Shown one piece after another: positions 45,219-54,558 of a DNA stretch of 61,695 nucleotides (the stretch's first letter is position 1; the number at the start of each line of letters is the position of its first letter). The translations under genes were made by a program, and so were the position numbers. The stretch is from Treponema zioleckii. GTDB taxonomy: Bacteria > Spirochaetota > Spirochaetia > Treponematales > Treponemataceae. A model generated the notes under the pieces. It saw nothing but the letters and a program-made list of their open reading frames with translations, had not been told where the DNA came from and searched no databases. Where the stretch lies: positions 1-61,695 of the forward strand of contig NZ_JPUF01000014.1 of assembly GCF_014737315.1 (NCBI RefSeq), written 5' to 3'.

Positions 45219-48200
45219 TTGTATAAATCAATTGATTCAAAAGCAGACTTCCCGAAACAGGAAGAAGAAATCTTAAAATTCTGGGAAAAGAACGATATAT
45301 TCAAAAAATCGATTCAGCAGCGTTCTAAGGCCGAGGAATTCGTATTCTTCGACGGACCTCCATTTGCGACAGGTCTTCCACATTTTGGTCATTTTATTCC
45401 GTCTACAATTAAAGATATTATCCCTCGTTATCAGACGATGAAGGGAAAAAAAGTTGAGAGACGTTTCGGTTGGGACTGTCACGGTCTTCCGGTGGAGAAT
45501 CTTATTGAAAAAGAGCTTGGAATCAATTCAAAGCATGAGATTGAAGCTTACGGCGTTGCAGAATTCAACGACAAGTGTAAGGCTTCGGTTCTCCGATATA
45601 CATCTGAGTGGCGAAAAACGATTACCCGCATGGGACGTTGGGTTGATTTTGACAATGACTACAAGACCATGAATCCTGATTACATGGAATCAATCTGGTG
45701 GGTGGCAAAATCACTTTGGGACAAAGGGCTTATTTACGAAGGAAAATATATTCTTCCATATTGTCCGCGCTGTGCTACTGTTCTTGCCACACATGAGCTT
45801 GCTCAGGGGTACAAAGAAAAGCAGGATCCTGCAATCACGATCAGATTCAAAATCACGAAAGCTCCGGCTGCCATTGACGACAAAGAAATGGCAAACGGAA
45901 AGACTTTCTTCCTCGCATGGACAACAACTCCGTGGACATTGCCTTCAAACGAAGGTCTCTGTATGGGACCGGATATTGAATACGTAAAGATTCTTGATAA
46001 ATCTAGCGGTGAATATTATATTCTTGCCGAAAGTCGGCTCGGCGCATACTACAAGAACGAGACTGACTACGAGATTATTTACAAGCGTCCGGGAAAAGAC
46101 TTCCTTGGCGCAAAATATGAGCCTCTTTTCCCGTACTTTGCCGACTATGCTGACGCTGCAAAATGTGCAGAAAAAACTGGTCAGAAGTGTGAGGATGGTG
46201 CATTCAGACTTTTCAATGCTGCTTACGTTTCTACAGAGGACGGTACTGGTATTGTTCACTTGGCACCGGCTTTTGGTGAAGACGACTCTCTCGTTTTTAA
46301 GGGGACTGGAATTCCTGCCGTTGAACCGATGGATGCCGAGTGTAAATACACAAAAGAAGTTACGGACTATGTAGGCCGTTTCGTAAAAGACTGCGACAAA
46401 GATATTATGGATCGCCTCAAAAAAGAGGGTAAACTTGTTAAGCGCGATACTGTGCTTCACCAGTACCCGCACTGCTGGCGATGTGGTTCTCCGCTCATTT
46501 ACCGGGGAATCGGTTCTTGGTTCGTAAAGGTTGCTGATCATCATGACGAGCTTTTGCGTGCTAACAGCCAGATTAAGTGGCAGCCTGCTCACATCAAAGA
46601 AGGCCGATTCGGAAAATGGCTTGCAGGTTCACGTGACTGGGCTATCAGCCGAAACCGTTACTGGGGTAATCCGATTCCTGTATGGAAGTGCGACAATCCT
46701 GACTGTGCAGATACGTTGTGCGTAGGTTCTCGTCAGGAACTTGCTGATTTGAGCGGAACTTACCCGGAGGATTTGCACAAGCAGTTCGTTGATAAAATCA
46801 CGATTCCGTGTAAAAAATGTGGTGGCACAATGCACCGCATTCCAGAGGTTTTTGACTGCTGGTTCGAGTCAGGAAGTATGCCTTACGCTCAGCAGCATTA
46901 TCCTTTTGAAAATAAAGAATATTTTGAAAAGCATTTTCCTGCTGATTTTATTTCGGAAGGTCTTGATCAGACTCGCGGTTGGTTCTACACGCTTACGATT
47001 CTTGCCGCAGAGCTTTTTGACAAGCCTGCATTCAAGAACTGTATTGTAAACGGTCTTGTTCTTGCCGAGGACGGACGAAAAATGTCTAAGTCTCTCCGCA
47101 ACTACACTGACCCTGTTGAGGCAATCAATAAATTCGGTGCGGACGCTCTCCGATTGTTCCTTACTCATTCTGCAGTAGTAAAGGCTGATGACCTTCGCTA
47201 TTCGGATAACGGTGTTCGTGAGGTTCTCAAGAATATTCTTATTCCTCTCTGGAGCGGATATTCATTCTTCATTACTTACGCAAATATCGACAAGTACACT
47301 TGTACGGGGCATGCTTTTGATTCAAAGAAGCCTTCAAATCCTTTGGACGCTTGGATTGTTTCAGTTGCCCAGAAGATGATTAAGGACATTACCGAGGCTC
47401 TTGATGATTACGATTTGAGCGGTGCAATTGATCCTCTCGTAAACTTTATTGACCAGCTCAATAACTGGTATATTCGCCGTTCACGCCGACGTTTCTGGCG
47501 CAGCGAAAATGATTCGGACAAAGCGGAGGCTTACGAAGCGCTTTATTACGCATTAAAGACTTTCTCTCTTTGTGCGGCTCCGTTCATTCCGTTCCTTGCG
47601 GAAGAAATGTGGCAGAATCTTAGAACTGCTGATGACAAGGAATCCGTTCATCTTGCGGACTTCCCTGAATATAATGCTTCTCTCCGCGACGAGGATCTTG
47701 AATTCCGTATGGCAACCGTTCAGAAAGCGGTTTCTATGGGACGTTCTTTGCGAAACACTTTCAACCTCAAAAACCGTCAGCCGTTGGCAAGCGTTCAGCT
47801 TGTAACACGCAACGCGGAAGAGCGAAAAGTTCTTGGCGATATGCAGGATACGATTGCTGAGGAACTCAACGTTAAGAAAGTTGAATTCCACGACAAGGAA
47901 TCTGATCTTGTTGAATACAGTGCAAAGGCTAACTTTAAGGTTCTTGGAAAACTTCTTGGCGGAAAAATGAAACTTGCTGCCGCAGAAATTGCAAAGCTTG
48001 ACGGAAGTTCAATTGCAAAAATTGTTGACGGTGAAAACGTTACGATTACGGTTGACGGCGAGGCTGTAGTTCTTGACAGCGAGAAAGTCATTGTTGAGCG
48101 AACCGAAAAAGCTGACCTTAAAGTAATCAACGAAGGAACTTTGACGGTTGCTTTGGATACGAAAGTTACCGATGAACTTAAAAAAGAAGGCTTTGTACGC

Positions 48201-48431
48201 GACCTTATCCGCGGAATCCAGAATCTCCGAAAAGAAAGTGGATTCGAAGTTACGGATCGCATCAATCTTACGGTTGGCGGAGACGCTGAATTGAAATCTG
48301 CTTTTGATATGTTCAAGGATTTGATTTCTGGAGAGACACTTGCAGTTTCTGCAGAATGGAAAGACGGTTCGTTTGGAACCGAAATTGAATCCGAAGAAAA
48401 GAAGTGGAGTGCTTCTGTTGTTAAAGCTTAG
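45219..48431 (+). CDS. ileS: Isoleucine--tRNA ligase
   Basis: A 1070-residue class I synthetase charging tRNA-Ile. The HIGH-type motif is in PPFATGLPHFGHFIP (about 49-63), and KMSKS is in EDGRKMSKSLRNYTD (about 622-636). The editing domain (CP1, with TTPWTLPSNEG) and the C-terminal anticodon-binding domain are present. Length and motif style are those of the long, eukaryote-like type 2 IleRS, often tolerant of mupirocin. TTG start at 45219 with GAGGG upstream. The end overlaps the lipoprotein gene. Confidence 0.95.
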   Translation: MYKSIDSKADFPKQEEEILKFWEKNDIFKKSIQQRSKAEEFVFFDGPPFATGLPHFGHFIPSTIKDIIPRYQTMKGKKVERRFGWDCHGLPVENLIEKELGINSKHEIEAYGVAEFNDKCKASVLRYTSEWRKTITRMGRWVDFDNDYKTMNPDYMESIWWVAKSLWDKGLIYEGKYILPYCPRCATVLATHELAQGYKEKQDPAITIRFKITKAPAAIDDKEMANGKTFFLAWTTTPWTLPSNEGLCMGPDIEYVKILDKSSGEYYILAESRLGAYYKNETDYEIIYKRPGKDFLGAKYEPLFPYFADYADAAKCAEKTGQKCEDGAFRLFNAAYVSTEDGTGIVHLAPAFGEDDSLVFKGTGIPAVEPMDAECKYTKEVTDYVGRFVKDCDKDIMDRLKKEGKLVKRDTVLHQYPHCWRCGSPLIYRGIGSWFVKVADHHDELLRANSQIKWQPAHIKEGRFGKWLAGSRDWAISRNRYWGNPIPVWKCDNPDCADTLCVGSRQELADLSGTYPEDLHKQFVDKITIPCKKCGGTMHRIPEVFDCWFESGSMPYAQQHYPFENKEYFEKHFPADFISEGLDQTRGWFYTLTILAAELFDKPAFKNCIVNGLVLAEDGRKMSKSLRNYTDPVEAINKFGADALRLFLTHSAVVKADDLRYSDNGVREVLKNILIPLWSGYSFFITYANIDKYTCTGHAFDSKKPSNPLDAWIVSVAQKMIKDITEALDDYDLSGAIDPLVNFIDQLNNWYIRRSRRRFWRSENDSDKAEAYEALYYALKTFSLCAAPFIPFLAEEMWQNLRTADDKESVHLADFPEYNASLRDEDLEFRMATVQKAVSMGRSLRNTFNLKNRQPLASVQLVTRNAEERKVLGDMQDTIAEELNVKKVEFHDKESDLVEYSAKANFKVLGKLLGGKMKLAAAEIAKLDGSSIAKIVDGENVTITVDGEAVVLDSEKVIVERTEKADLKVINEGTLTVALDTKVTDELKKEGFVRDLIRGIQNLRKESGFEVTDRINLTVGGDAELKSAFDMFKDLISGETLAVSAEWKDGSFGTEIESEEKKWSASVVKA

Positions 48432-49296
48432 AACTCTAAAAAGGCTTGCTGCCGTCGCTTTGGCGGCGGTTGGCCTTCTTTCGTTTGAATCTTGTAAAAC
48501 GCCGCCTCAGGAAAACGAAATTGACCCTTTGTCACTTTTGAGTCCTGATGGGGCTATTTATCTGTATGTTCCCGTACAGTCCCACAGTGAGTTTTGCAAA
48601 AAAACTGTTTCTGCCCTTACTGGGGCTTCAGATTCTGATTCTGCGTCAATTGTAAAGCGAATCGATGACTTGTATATTACAACGAAAAATCAGAATTCTC
48701 TTGAAATTGCGGCAAGTGGTGCTTTTCCATCTACGCTCGTAAAGTTTGCGCTTACTGAAAAAAAAGGTTGGAAGCAGAATGCTTATTCGACTTTCAACTA
48801 TTTTGAGCATCTTTCAAAAATCCAGCTTGCTCTTCCGTCATCATCGGTTGCTTGTATTTCTTACGACGTAAAAACTCAGCTTGACAGATTCGAAAAATCA
48901 GCCAACGCGGTTTATGTGCAGACTGATGGGGCTTTTGTTCCTGACGAATTCAATCCTGAGTGTTATAAGTACCTTACGACCGGTGGAAGTGACGAAATCC
49001 GATTTTTCTCTGCTTCCCCACAGTCATTTTTCAAAATCTTTTTTAATGCGAACATAAAACTTGGAGTCCGCTCGATTTATGGAGTAATGACTTCGATTGC
49101 TGGAAAAACTGGCGAGTTTGGTGTCAAGATTATTCTTGATATGGAAGATCCGAAGACTGTAAAGGCTGCGAGCCGTATTTTGCAGTTGGCTTTGTTTGGC
49201 ACTCCTGCAAAAATCGTGCCAACTGGAGTATCTCAAATTACTATTACAGATTATTCTTTGACTTGGAACGAGATTCTTTCATTGTTTAATAGGTGA
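48409..49296 (+). CDS. Hypothetical lipoprotein overlapping ileS
   Basis: About 295 residues with a basic-hydrophobic signal and the lipobox LSFESC, so it is a predicted envelope lipoprotein. The mature part has no recognised domain; the fold pattern suggests a periplasmic mixed alpha/beta protein, with VPVQSHSEFCKKTV and later IYGVMTSIAGKTGEFGVKI. I place the start at GTG 48409 (or TTG 48418) inside the ileS end, because the signal peptide begins there; the frame extends further upstream as an overlap artefact. It is probably translationally coupled to ileS. Confidence 0.75.
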   Translation: MLLLLKLRTLKRLAAVALAAVGLLSFESCKTPPQENEIDPLSLLSPDGAIYLYVPVQSHSEFCKKTVSALTGASDSDSASIVKRIDDLYITTKNQNSLEIAASGAFPSTLVKFALTEKKGWKQNAYSTFNYFEHLSKIQLALPSSSVACISYDVKTQLDRFEKSANAVYVQTDGAFVPDEFNPECYKYLTTGGSDEIRFFSASPQSFFKIFFNANIKLGVRSIYGVMTSIAGKTGEFGVKIILDMEDPKTVKAASRILQLALFGTPAKIVPTGVSQITITDYSLTWNEILSLFNR

Positions 49297-49351
49297 CAAA
49301 TTTATCTTCCAATAATTTCGGGAGTTTTATCTTTTATTTATGGAGACGAAT

Positions 49352-50386
49352 ATGAGTGATGATAAAATTATTTTGAAGGCAGAAGATCTTGACGGATATC
49401 TTACAAAAAAAGATATGGACGACTTGGCTCTTCTAAAAAATATGTATGATGATACTATGAAGTATTTTGACCCAAAAAACGAAGCTAAAATTGTAGAAAG
49501 CTTTGATAAGATGGGGCACGAACTTCAGAGAATCTGCAAGGAAAATCCTTCTCTTAAAGTGTTTTCTTTTGAGACCGAGGAGGGAAGTCATGCTGAGGCT
49601 AGTCGTGTGATTTCAAAATTGCGTGATGTGAACACCGGGCATCAGGAATTTGTTTATTACAGCCAGCGAGCTTACGAAATGCTTTTTAGACTCGCTTATA
49701 CTGAGGAGCAGACTGCAAAAAAAGGTCATATCGTTGTAAAAACTCCTGTAACTTATCCTGTTCAGAATTATGCCGTTCATAAAATTCCTGCCATTGATGA
49801 AAAAATCGAGAATTCTGTAATGTGCGTTATGCTTCGTGGTGCGCTGCTTCCGAGCATTATCATGTCAAAAGAAATTGAGGAATATTCTAGCCACAAGTAT
49901 GTAACACCGTTTGCTTTGTTCAAAATCAACCGTGATGACACAAAGAGCGAAAATGATATGGAATATGTTCTGAACCTTAAAAAGTCTTTCTTTAATTTGG
50001 AGGAACTTGACGGTAAAGACTGGATTTTTGCTGACCCGATGAATGCTACGGGCGGTTCTCTTGTAACTGTCGTAAAATATTTGCAGTCACAGGGAGTAAA
50101 ACCTCGTTCAATCAAATTCTTCAATGTTATTTCAGCTCTCAAAGGCAGCTTGCGTGTTGTTCGGGCTTTGCCTAATTGTACTTGCTACACTCTTTGGCTT
50201 GATCCTGTTCTTAATGAGCGAGCTTATATTATGCCTGGTCTTGGAGATGCTGGTGACCGCTTGAATGGAAGCGATAAAAAGGAGAGTCCTCGAAACATTA
50301 TTCGCTTGATTGCAGATTATGGCGCAAATATCGCTTCTTTGTACCACAATCAGCTTCGCCAGATTGAGCAGACCGTTCTTGACTAG
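49352..50386 (+). CDS. Uracil phosphoribosyltransferase-like protein with N-terminal extension
   Basis: 344 residues. The C-terminal about 210 residues carry the UPRT landmarks: the PRPP loop [13 protein letters not shown] (about 228-240) and the uracil-binding end [13 protein letters not shown] (about 295-307). The salvage reaction makes UMP from uracil and PRPP. The N-terminal about 130 residues ([19 protein letters not shown]...) are extra compared with Upp (about 208 residues) and unfamiliar. The ATG at 49352 was preferred because GGAG sits 6 nt upstream; another ATG lies at 49340. Confidence 0.82.
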   Translation: MSDDKIILKAEDLDGYLTKKDMDDLALLKNMYDDTMKYFDPKNEAKIVESFDKMGHELQRICKENPSLKVFSFETEEGSHAEASRVISKLRDVNTGHQEFVYYSQRAYEMLFRLAYTEEQTAKKGHIVVKTPVTYPVQNYAVHKIPAIDEKIENSVMCVMLRGALLPSIIMSKEIEEYSSHKYVTPFALFKINRDDTKSENDMEYVLNLKKSFFNLEELDGKDWIFADPMNATGGSLVTVVKYLQSQGVKPRSIKFFNVISALKGSLRVVRALPNCTCYTLWLDPVLNERAYIMPGLGDAGDRLNGSDKKESPRNIIRLIADYGANIASLYHNQLRQIEQTVLD

Positions 50387-50412
50387 AGCCTGGTAAGAGC
50401 ATAGCTAAATTA

Positions 50413-51036
50413 ATGAAAAAAATCGTTGCTCCAGTTTTTTTTGCTTTCTCTCTTTTAGGGATTTCCTGTTCGTCAAACACTGGATTTACCGTGCCTGGCG
50501 AAAGTCAGGTGATTCTGAGCAATCTGGCAAACGAGTATTATTCAATTGCCGAGGGGTATTTTGGAATAAAAAATTATACCAAGGCGATTGAATATTATAA
50601 ACTTGCAATGCGTGATGAAAATCTGTATCTTACAGCTTTTTATAAGCTTGCGAGAGCCTATGCACTTGCAAAAGATTGGGAGAATGCATTGCAGGCTTAT
50701 AAAACTCTGTTGGAGCGCGATCCTCAAAATAATAGCCTGATTCTGTCTGTTGCCTACATTACTGCCATGAGTGGTAAAACTGACGAAGCAATTATGCAGT
50801 ATAAAGAATTAAAAGAGAAAAATCCTTATGATCAGACTATTCTTGAAAACTACATTGCCTTGCTTATTTTTGTAGGGCGGGGCGAAGATGCCGAAACTGA
50901 ATATTTTGTGTTAAAAGAAAAATTTCCAGACAGTTCCCAGTTGCAAACCTATTCGCAAAAAATTGCTGAACTTGTAGACGGTTTTGACGGGACGACAGCA
51001 TCAGAAAAAAAAGATACCAATCAGCAGAAAAAATAA
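50413..51036 (+). CDS. TPR-repeat lipoprotein
   Basis: A 207-residue protein with a signal ending in LLGISC (lipidation) followed by four or five TPR-like helix pairs: YYSIAEGYFGIKNYTKAIEYY, ARAYALAKDWENALQAYKTL, then TAMSGKTDEAIMQYKEL. The C-terminus is charged and disordered. It probably acts as an envelope adaptor. A nearby hairpin at 51199-51231 may terminate it. Confidence 0.85.
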   Translation: MKKIVAPVFFAFSLLGISCSSNTGFTVPGESQVILSNLANEYYSIAEGYFGIKNYTKAIEYYKLAMRDENLYLTAFYKLARAYALAKDWENALQAYKTLLERDPQNNSLILSVAYITAMSGKTDEAIMQYKELKEKNPYDQTILENYIALLIFVGRGEDAETEYFVLKEKFPDSSQLQTYSQKIAELVDGFDGTTASEKKDTNQQKK

Positions 51037-51198
51037 AAAAAACTTTTATCTAAAAGCTTATTCTCCAAAAGATTTGGCTCGTATGATTTTGAGCCGTTTG
51101 GCGGAATTATAATGGGTACTGTTATGGTGTTTAGCATCGAACGACGCTAAAAAAAAATTGCACTGCGCTTTTAGTGACTCTCCGAGGCAAGTGGGCTG

Positions 51199-51231
51199 TG
51201 TATGGCCAACCGCCACTTTTCATAGTTTTTG
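51199..51231. terminator. Candidate terminator between convergent genes
   Basis: AAGTGG (from about 51189) and CCACTT arms enclose an inner GGC..GCC pairing, followed by TTTTCATAG and later TTTTTGG. It lies between the TPR lipoprotein and the convergent GGDEF-like gene. A second small stem, TTTTTGG-TCAG-CCAAAAA (about 51228-51245), follows. The boundaries are approximate. Confidence 0.35.
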
Positions 51232-51253
51232 GTCAGCCAAAAAAAATCTGCTT

Positions 51254-52471
51254 CTATTTATTTCCGTTTTTTGCAAGAATATATTGTCTGTATTTTTCTG
51301 GGTCAACCTTGAATACTGCAATAGGATTTTCTGGGTCAGATGTAGCTTTTCCGAGAACTTTTGTTGCTTCTTCTAGCAAATCTGCAGCGCTGATTTCGCG
51401 TGTGTTTTTTGAAACAACGCCAACAAAAATATCTTTAGATGATTCAAAAATATATCCAATATCTCTATAAGTTGAATCAATATCTGATTTTATGAGCACT
51501 GCAAAAATATCTTCCGTGCAAGCATAAATTCCGTTTTCTGCCGAAAGTGCATTTTGGATATTCAAGAGTAGTTTCTTATTTTCTTCAAGATTCTGCTCAA
51601 TTTTTATAAAGCAGACTGTCACATCATTTCCCGTGATGTCAGACTCGTTAAGATACCTTCTCAAATCCGTTTCGATTAAAGCTGGATCTTTTATAAAGTC
51701 CTTGTTTGCATCTGCCGTAATTTCTGCTTCGGACTGTGTGTTTTCAGTTCCTTCGGCTTCAACTTGCCGTGCCGGAGTTTCATCTACGAATTGAATTTCG
51801 TCTTCTGATTCGAAAGTTTCTTCCAAAGGTTCTGCTTTCTCAGTAACTGAACTCTGAAAGTCTGAAATATCAACATTTTCTGTCTGTGCAGCTTTTGGAA
51901 CAGATTCAGAGACATGTTCAAGCGGTGCTATGCTTTCGGTTGCTACAATTGGCGCTTCCTCAACTTGGACGTTTGCCTTGTTCTCGTCTGATTTTTCATA
52001 ATCTTCTGGTTGAATTTCGTCAAAGTTGATTGTGAGTGAATCATCATCGACAAGTTTTAGATTTTCAAACGGGTTTTTCTTTTCCGTAGGTCTGTCGAGA
52101 GTTGAATTTTCAATTTCTTCAACTTCTTCGTCAGAAAGCCGGTCAGAAATTGTATCGTCGTAGTCGTTTTCGATTACAGCCACATCATTTTCAAAATCCT
52201 GAGTTTCTTCAATTTTTTCTGGTTCTTTGATTTCTTCTGTTTTTACTGTCGGAAAAATGGCTTCCTGAGAAAAATGCATGTCAGTTTTTGCATTTGACTT
52301 GTGTGTATGAGCTGGCTTTTCCTCGGCAACTGGCTGTGCGGCTTGCAGTTCGGCGCTTTCTGCAACTGCAAGTTCTTCTTTTGAATCCTGCAAATTCTGC
52401 AATTTATCGCTTTCAGTTTCGCTTGGGGCTAAATCGTTTGGTTCTTCTATTTTTTTTATTAGATTTTTCAT
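51254..52471 (-). CDS. Acidic-linker protein with degenerate GGDEF-like domain
   Basis: 405 residues. The first about 260 are acidic, low-complexity and probably disordered. The last about 130 (TVCFIKIEQNLEENKKLLL, then DIFAVLIKSDIDSTYRDIGY, then DLLEEATKVLGKA) have the strand-helix order of a GGDEF domain but no GG(D/E)EF, so it is not a cyclase. The ATG lies inside the next upstream gene (52413-52997), which reads a very basic tail where this frame reads acidic linker. The two are probably one protein split by a frameshift at an A5 (52464-52468) or A8 (52450-52457) run, although translational coupling is possible. Confidence 0.7.
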   Translation of the reverse strand: MKNLIKKIEEPNDLAPSETESDKLQNLQDSKEELAVAESAELQAAQPVAEEKPAHTHKSNAKTDMHFSQEAIFPTVKTEEIKEPEKIEETQDFENDVAVIENDYDDTISDRLSDEEVEEIENSTLDRPTEKKNPFENLKLVDDDSLTINFDEIQPEDYEKSDENKANVQVEEAPIVATESIAPLEHVSESVPKAAQTENVDISDFQSSVTEKAEPLEETFESEDEIQFVDETPARQVEAEGTENTQSEAEITADANKDFIKDPALIETDLRRYLNESDITGNDVTVCFIKIEQNLEENKKLLLNIQNALSAENGIYACTEDIFAVLIKSDIDSTYRDIGYIFESSKDIFVGVVSKNTREISAADLLEEATKVLGKATSDPENPIAVFKVDPEKYRQYILAKNGNK

Positions 52472-52997
52472 CTGTTTTTAAGTCATAAACAGGTTCAAAA
52501 CCTTCTTTAGGCTCTTCCTTAAAAATCACCAATAGAAGAACCGAAATTACAGTTCCGAGCAAAACAAGAAAAAAAGACACTTTTGCATGGTTATAAATAG
52601 TATCCGGCTTCATTAAATAAATTGATGCAATGAGGTTTATGCTATTGTCATTTGCATATTCTGTTCGAGAAAAATTATTTACCAGTTCTGGGGATGGCTT
52701 TGAATACTCTCTTGGCGGATAAGAATACACTAACTTTTCGTTGATTCTCATTTCGAGCGTGCTAAAATCGCCAATGTTTCCGATTGCGTCAATAAAACGG
52801 TTGCAAAAATCGGTTGATCCGATTGGCGTGATTAACGCTGCTTGTTTTGTAGAATTCATCAGCGTATCGAATCGCCTTTTTGCTTTTTGTGGCCCATCCT
52901 TTTGTTCTATATAAATTCCTGCAATTAAGTAAATTATTGCGAGTAGAAAAAGTATTATGCTTATTGCTGCTGTTAAAGTGATAGGTCTACGTTTCAT
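52413..52997 (-). CDS. Two-TM membrane protein (probable sensor half of the GGDEF-like protein)
   Basis: 194 residues with transmembrane helices at about 9-28 and 139-160 and a periplasmic loop of about 110 residues between them (FCNRFIDAIGNIGDFSTLEM, then VYSYPPREYSKPSPELV). The last about 20 residues (KSNKKNRRTKRFSPKRN) are unusually basic and read across A runs, which suggests they are out of frame. Joined to the 51254-52471 frame, it would make a membrane receptor of about 580 residues with a degenerate GGDEF output. Its end overlaps the next gene's start by 59 nt. Confidence 0.65.
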   Translation of the reverse strand: MKRRPITLTAAISIILFLLAIIYLIAGIYIEQKDGPQKAKRRFDTLMNSTKQAALITPIGSTDFCNRFIDAIGNIGDFSTLEMRINEKLVYSYPPREYSKPSPELVNNFSRTEYANDNSINLIASIYLMKPDTIYNHAKVSFFLVLLGTVISVLLLVIFKEEPKEGFEPVYDLKTDEKSNKKNRRTKRFSPKRN

Positions 52998-54549
52998 AAT
53001 AAAGTCTAGTATAATCTAGAGTTTTATTGTATGCAAGAATAACCGAATTTCCTACAACTGAATTTCTGTGTGGTATTAATGCGCCTGAATTAAGTTTGTT
53101 TTCAAACCAGGCACATAAAGGTAGAAGTGTCGTAAACGCTTGATTTGTATAATCTTCGGCGGTTTGGGAATTCTGTTCCTTAAAAGCTTTTTTTAAGCTT
53201 GCTATATAAATGTCAAGGAATCTTTTATAGTTAAATTCTGAAAAAAAATCAATTTTTTTTATTTCTGATTTCTCAAAAATCTCCATATTCTTAAAAAATC
53301 TCTTTTCTAAAAGAAAATTATCTAAAGATTTTTTATAAGACTCTAAAATTTCAGTTGTGAAGACATTTTCACTTAAAATTTTCAATTCTGTTCTATATAA
53401 TAGTCTGTCATACATCGTTTCTGAATTTGAGAAACGGTTTTCGCTTTTTCGGTAGAGTGAATCAAGATAAGTGCCTTTTGCATAGGGCTTTCCGTTCAAG
53501 TAGCTAAAATCCGCACCGTACAATTTTATTTTAGAGAATCCGACTGCATCTGCAAAACTGGCCGCGGCGATTGTCACTGTTCCGCTTCCCGCATCAAGAT
53601 GAATAAAAGATGGTTGACCTGAAAATTTTGAGGCATATTGGGAAAGTGGGTGACCGGTTTCCGCAAAAATAATATTTTTTGTTGATTTTTGAATTCGTCT
53701 TACTGCTGACGGGTTTGCGCACAAGTCAAAAATGAATAAAGTGTCTTCAGCTGGATTTTTTTTAGCCGTTTCAAAAAAATAGTGCGCATAAGAAACCAAC
53801 TGTCCGTCAACAGAAATAACCGCGTCGGTTTTTATGCCTTTTTTTATCAATGCTTGAAAAGCGGTGTCCGTTGCAATCACGTAATATTTATTCCTGTTTT
53901 TTACAAGTTCTTTTATGCTTTCATCGAGCGAAGGTCCCGCCGCGATAATTGCTGCACATTTTTCAGTAGGGATTTTTTTTAAGATTTCATTCGTGTTGAT
54001 TTTTAGTTCCGATGCAGTTTTAAGGTTTTCAAAAATGTTTTTTTGCCAAATTTTTCCAAAATGGCTCTGCACCGAAAAGTCTGCGGCAAGGATTTTTAAC
54101 GCATCCTGTATGATTTTGCGTGCAGTTTCCGCAGTTTGGGCGAAAGTGCTTTCCCATTGCCGTAGCGAAGTTATTGAAATATTGCCGTCGATTGCCGGTT
54201 TGTAGTTATTCAAAACTTTTTCACCCAGATTTTTTAACGTGCAAAAGAGAACCTTTGGATTTTGAGATAATTTTTTTACGCACGGAATCTCTTTTAAAAA
54301 CTCAAAGTCTTTTTCGTTTTCTTCGACTGCAAGGATTTTTGCCGCAGGATATTTTGTTAAAATTTCTTCTATATGATACCCGCCGCACACACCGAGAATT
54401 ATAAAAAAATTCGATTCTGCAAGTTGGTTTGCAAAACTTTGGGCTTCGCGGATTGGGTTATATTTAGAATGAAAAGCAATTTGATTTTTTTCCGGAATCT
54501 TATTTCCGTCTTTCGCGTCGATTATTTGAGTGTAATTTGATTCATTCAT
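52987..54549 (-). CDS. DUF115 motility-associated glycosyltransferase-like protein (Maf family), copy 1
   Basis: 520 residues of the MptE-like/DUF115 family. The Rossmann-like core reads CAAIIAAGPSLDESIKELV, then YVIATDTAFQALIKKGIKTDAVISVDG and IKLYGADFSYLNGKPYA. In flagellated bacteria such proteins (Maf, PseE) transfer nonulosonic acids to flagellin; spirochaetes have them near flagellar genes. It overlaps the preceding gene's stop by 10 nt. It belongs to a minus-strand operon with copy 2. Confidence 0.85.
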   Translation of the reverse strand: MNESNYTQIIDAKDGNKIPEKNQIAFHSKYNPIREAQSFANQLAESNFFIILGVCGGYHIEEILTKYPAAKILAVEENEKDFEFLKEIPCVKKLSQNPKVLFCTLKNLGEKVLNNYKPAIDGNISITSLRQWESTFAQTAETARKIIQDALKILAADFSVQSHFGKIWQKNIFENLKTASELKINTNEILKKIPTEKCAAIIAAGPSLDESIKELVKNRNKYYVIATDTAFQALIKKGIKTDAVISVDGQLVSYAHYFFETAKKNPAEDTLFIFDLCANPSAVRRIQKSTKNIIFAETGHPLSQYASKFSGQPSFIHLDAGSGTVTIAAASFADAVGFSKIKLYGADFSYLNGKPYAKGTYLDSLYRKSENRFSNSETMYDRLLYRTELKILSENVFTTEILESYKKSLDNFLLEKRFFKNMEIFEKSEIKKIDFFSEFNYKRFLDIYIASLKKAFKEQNSQTAEDYTNQAFTTLLPLCAWFENKLNSGALIPHRNSVVGNSVILAYNKTLDYTRLYYET

Positions 54550-54558
54550 TTGTTTTGC

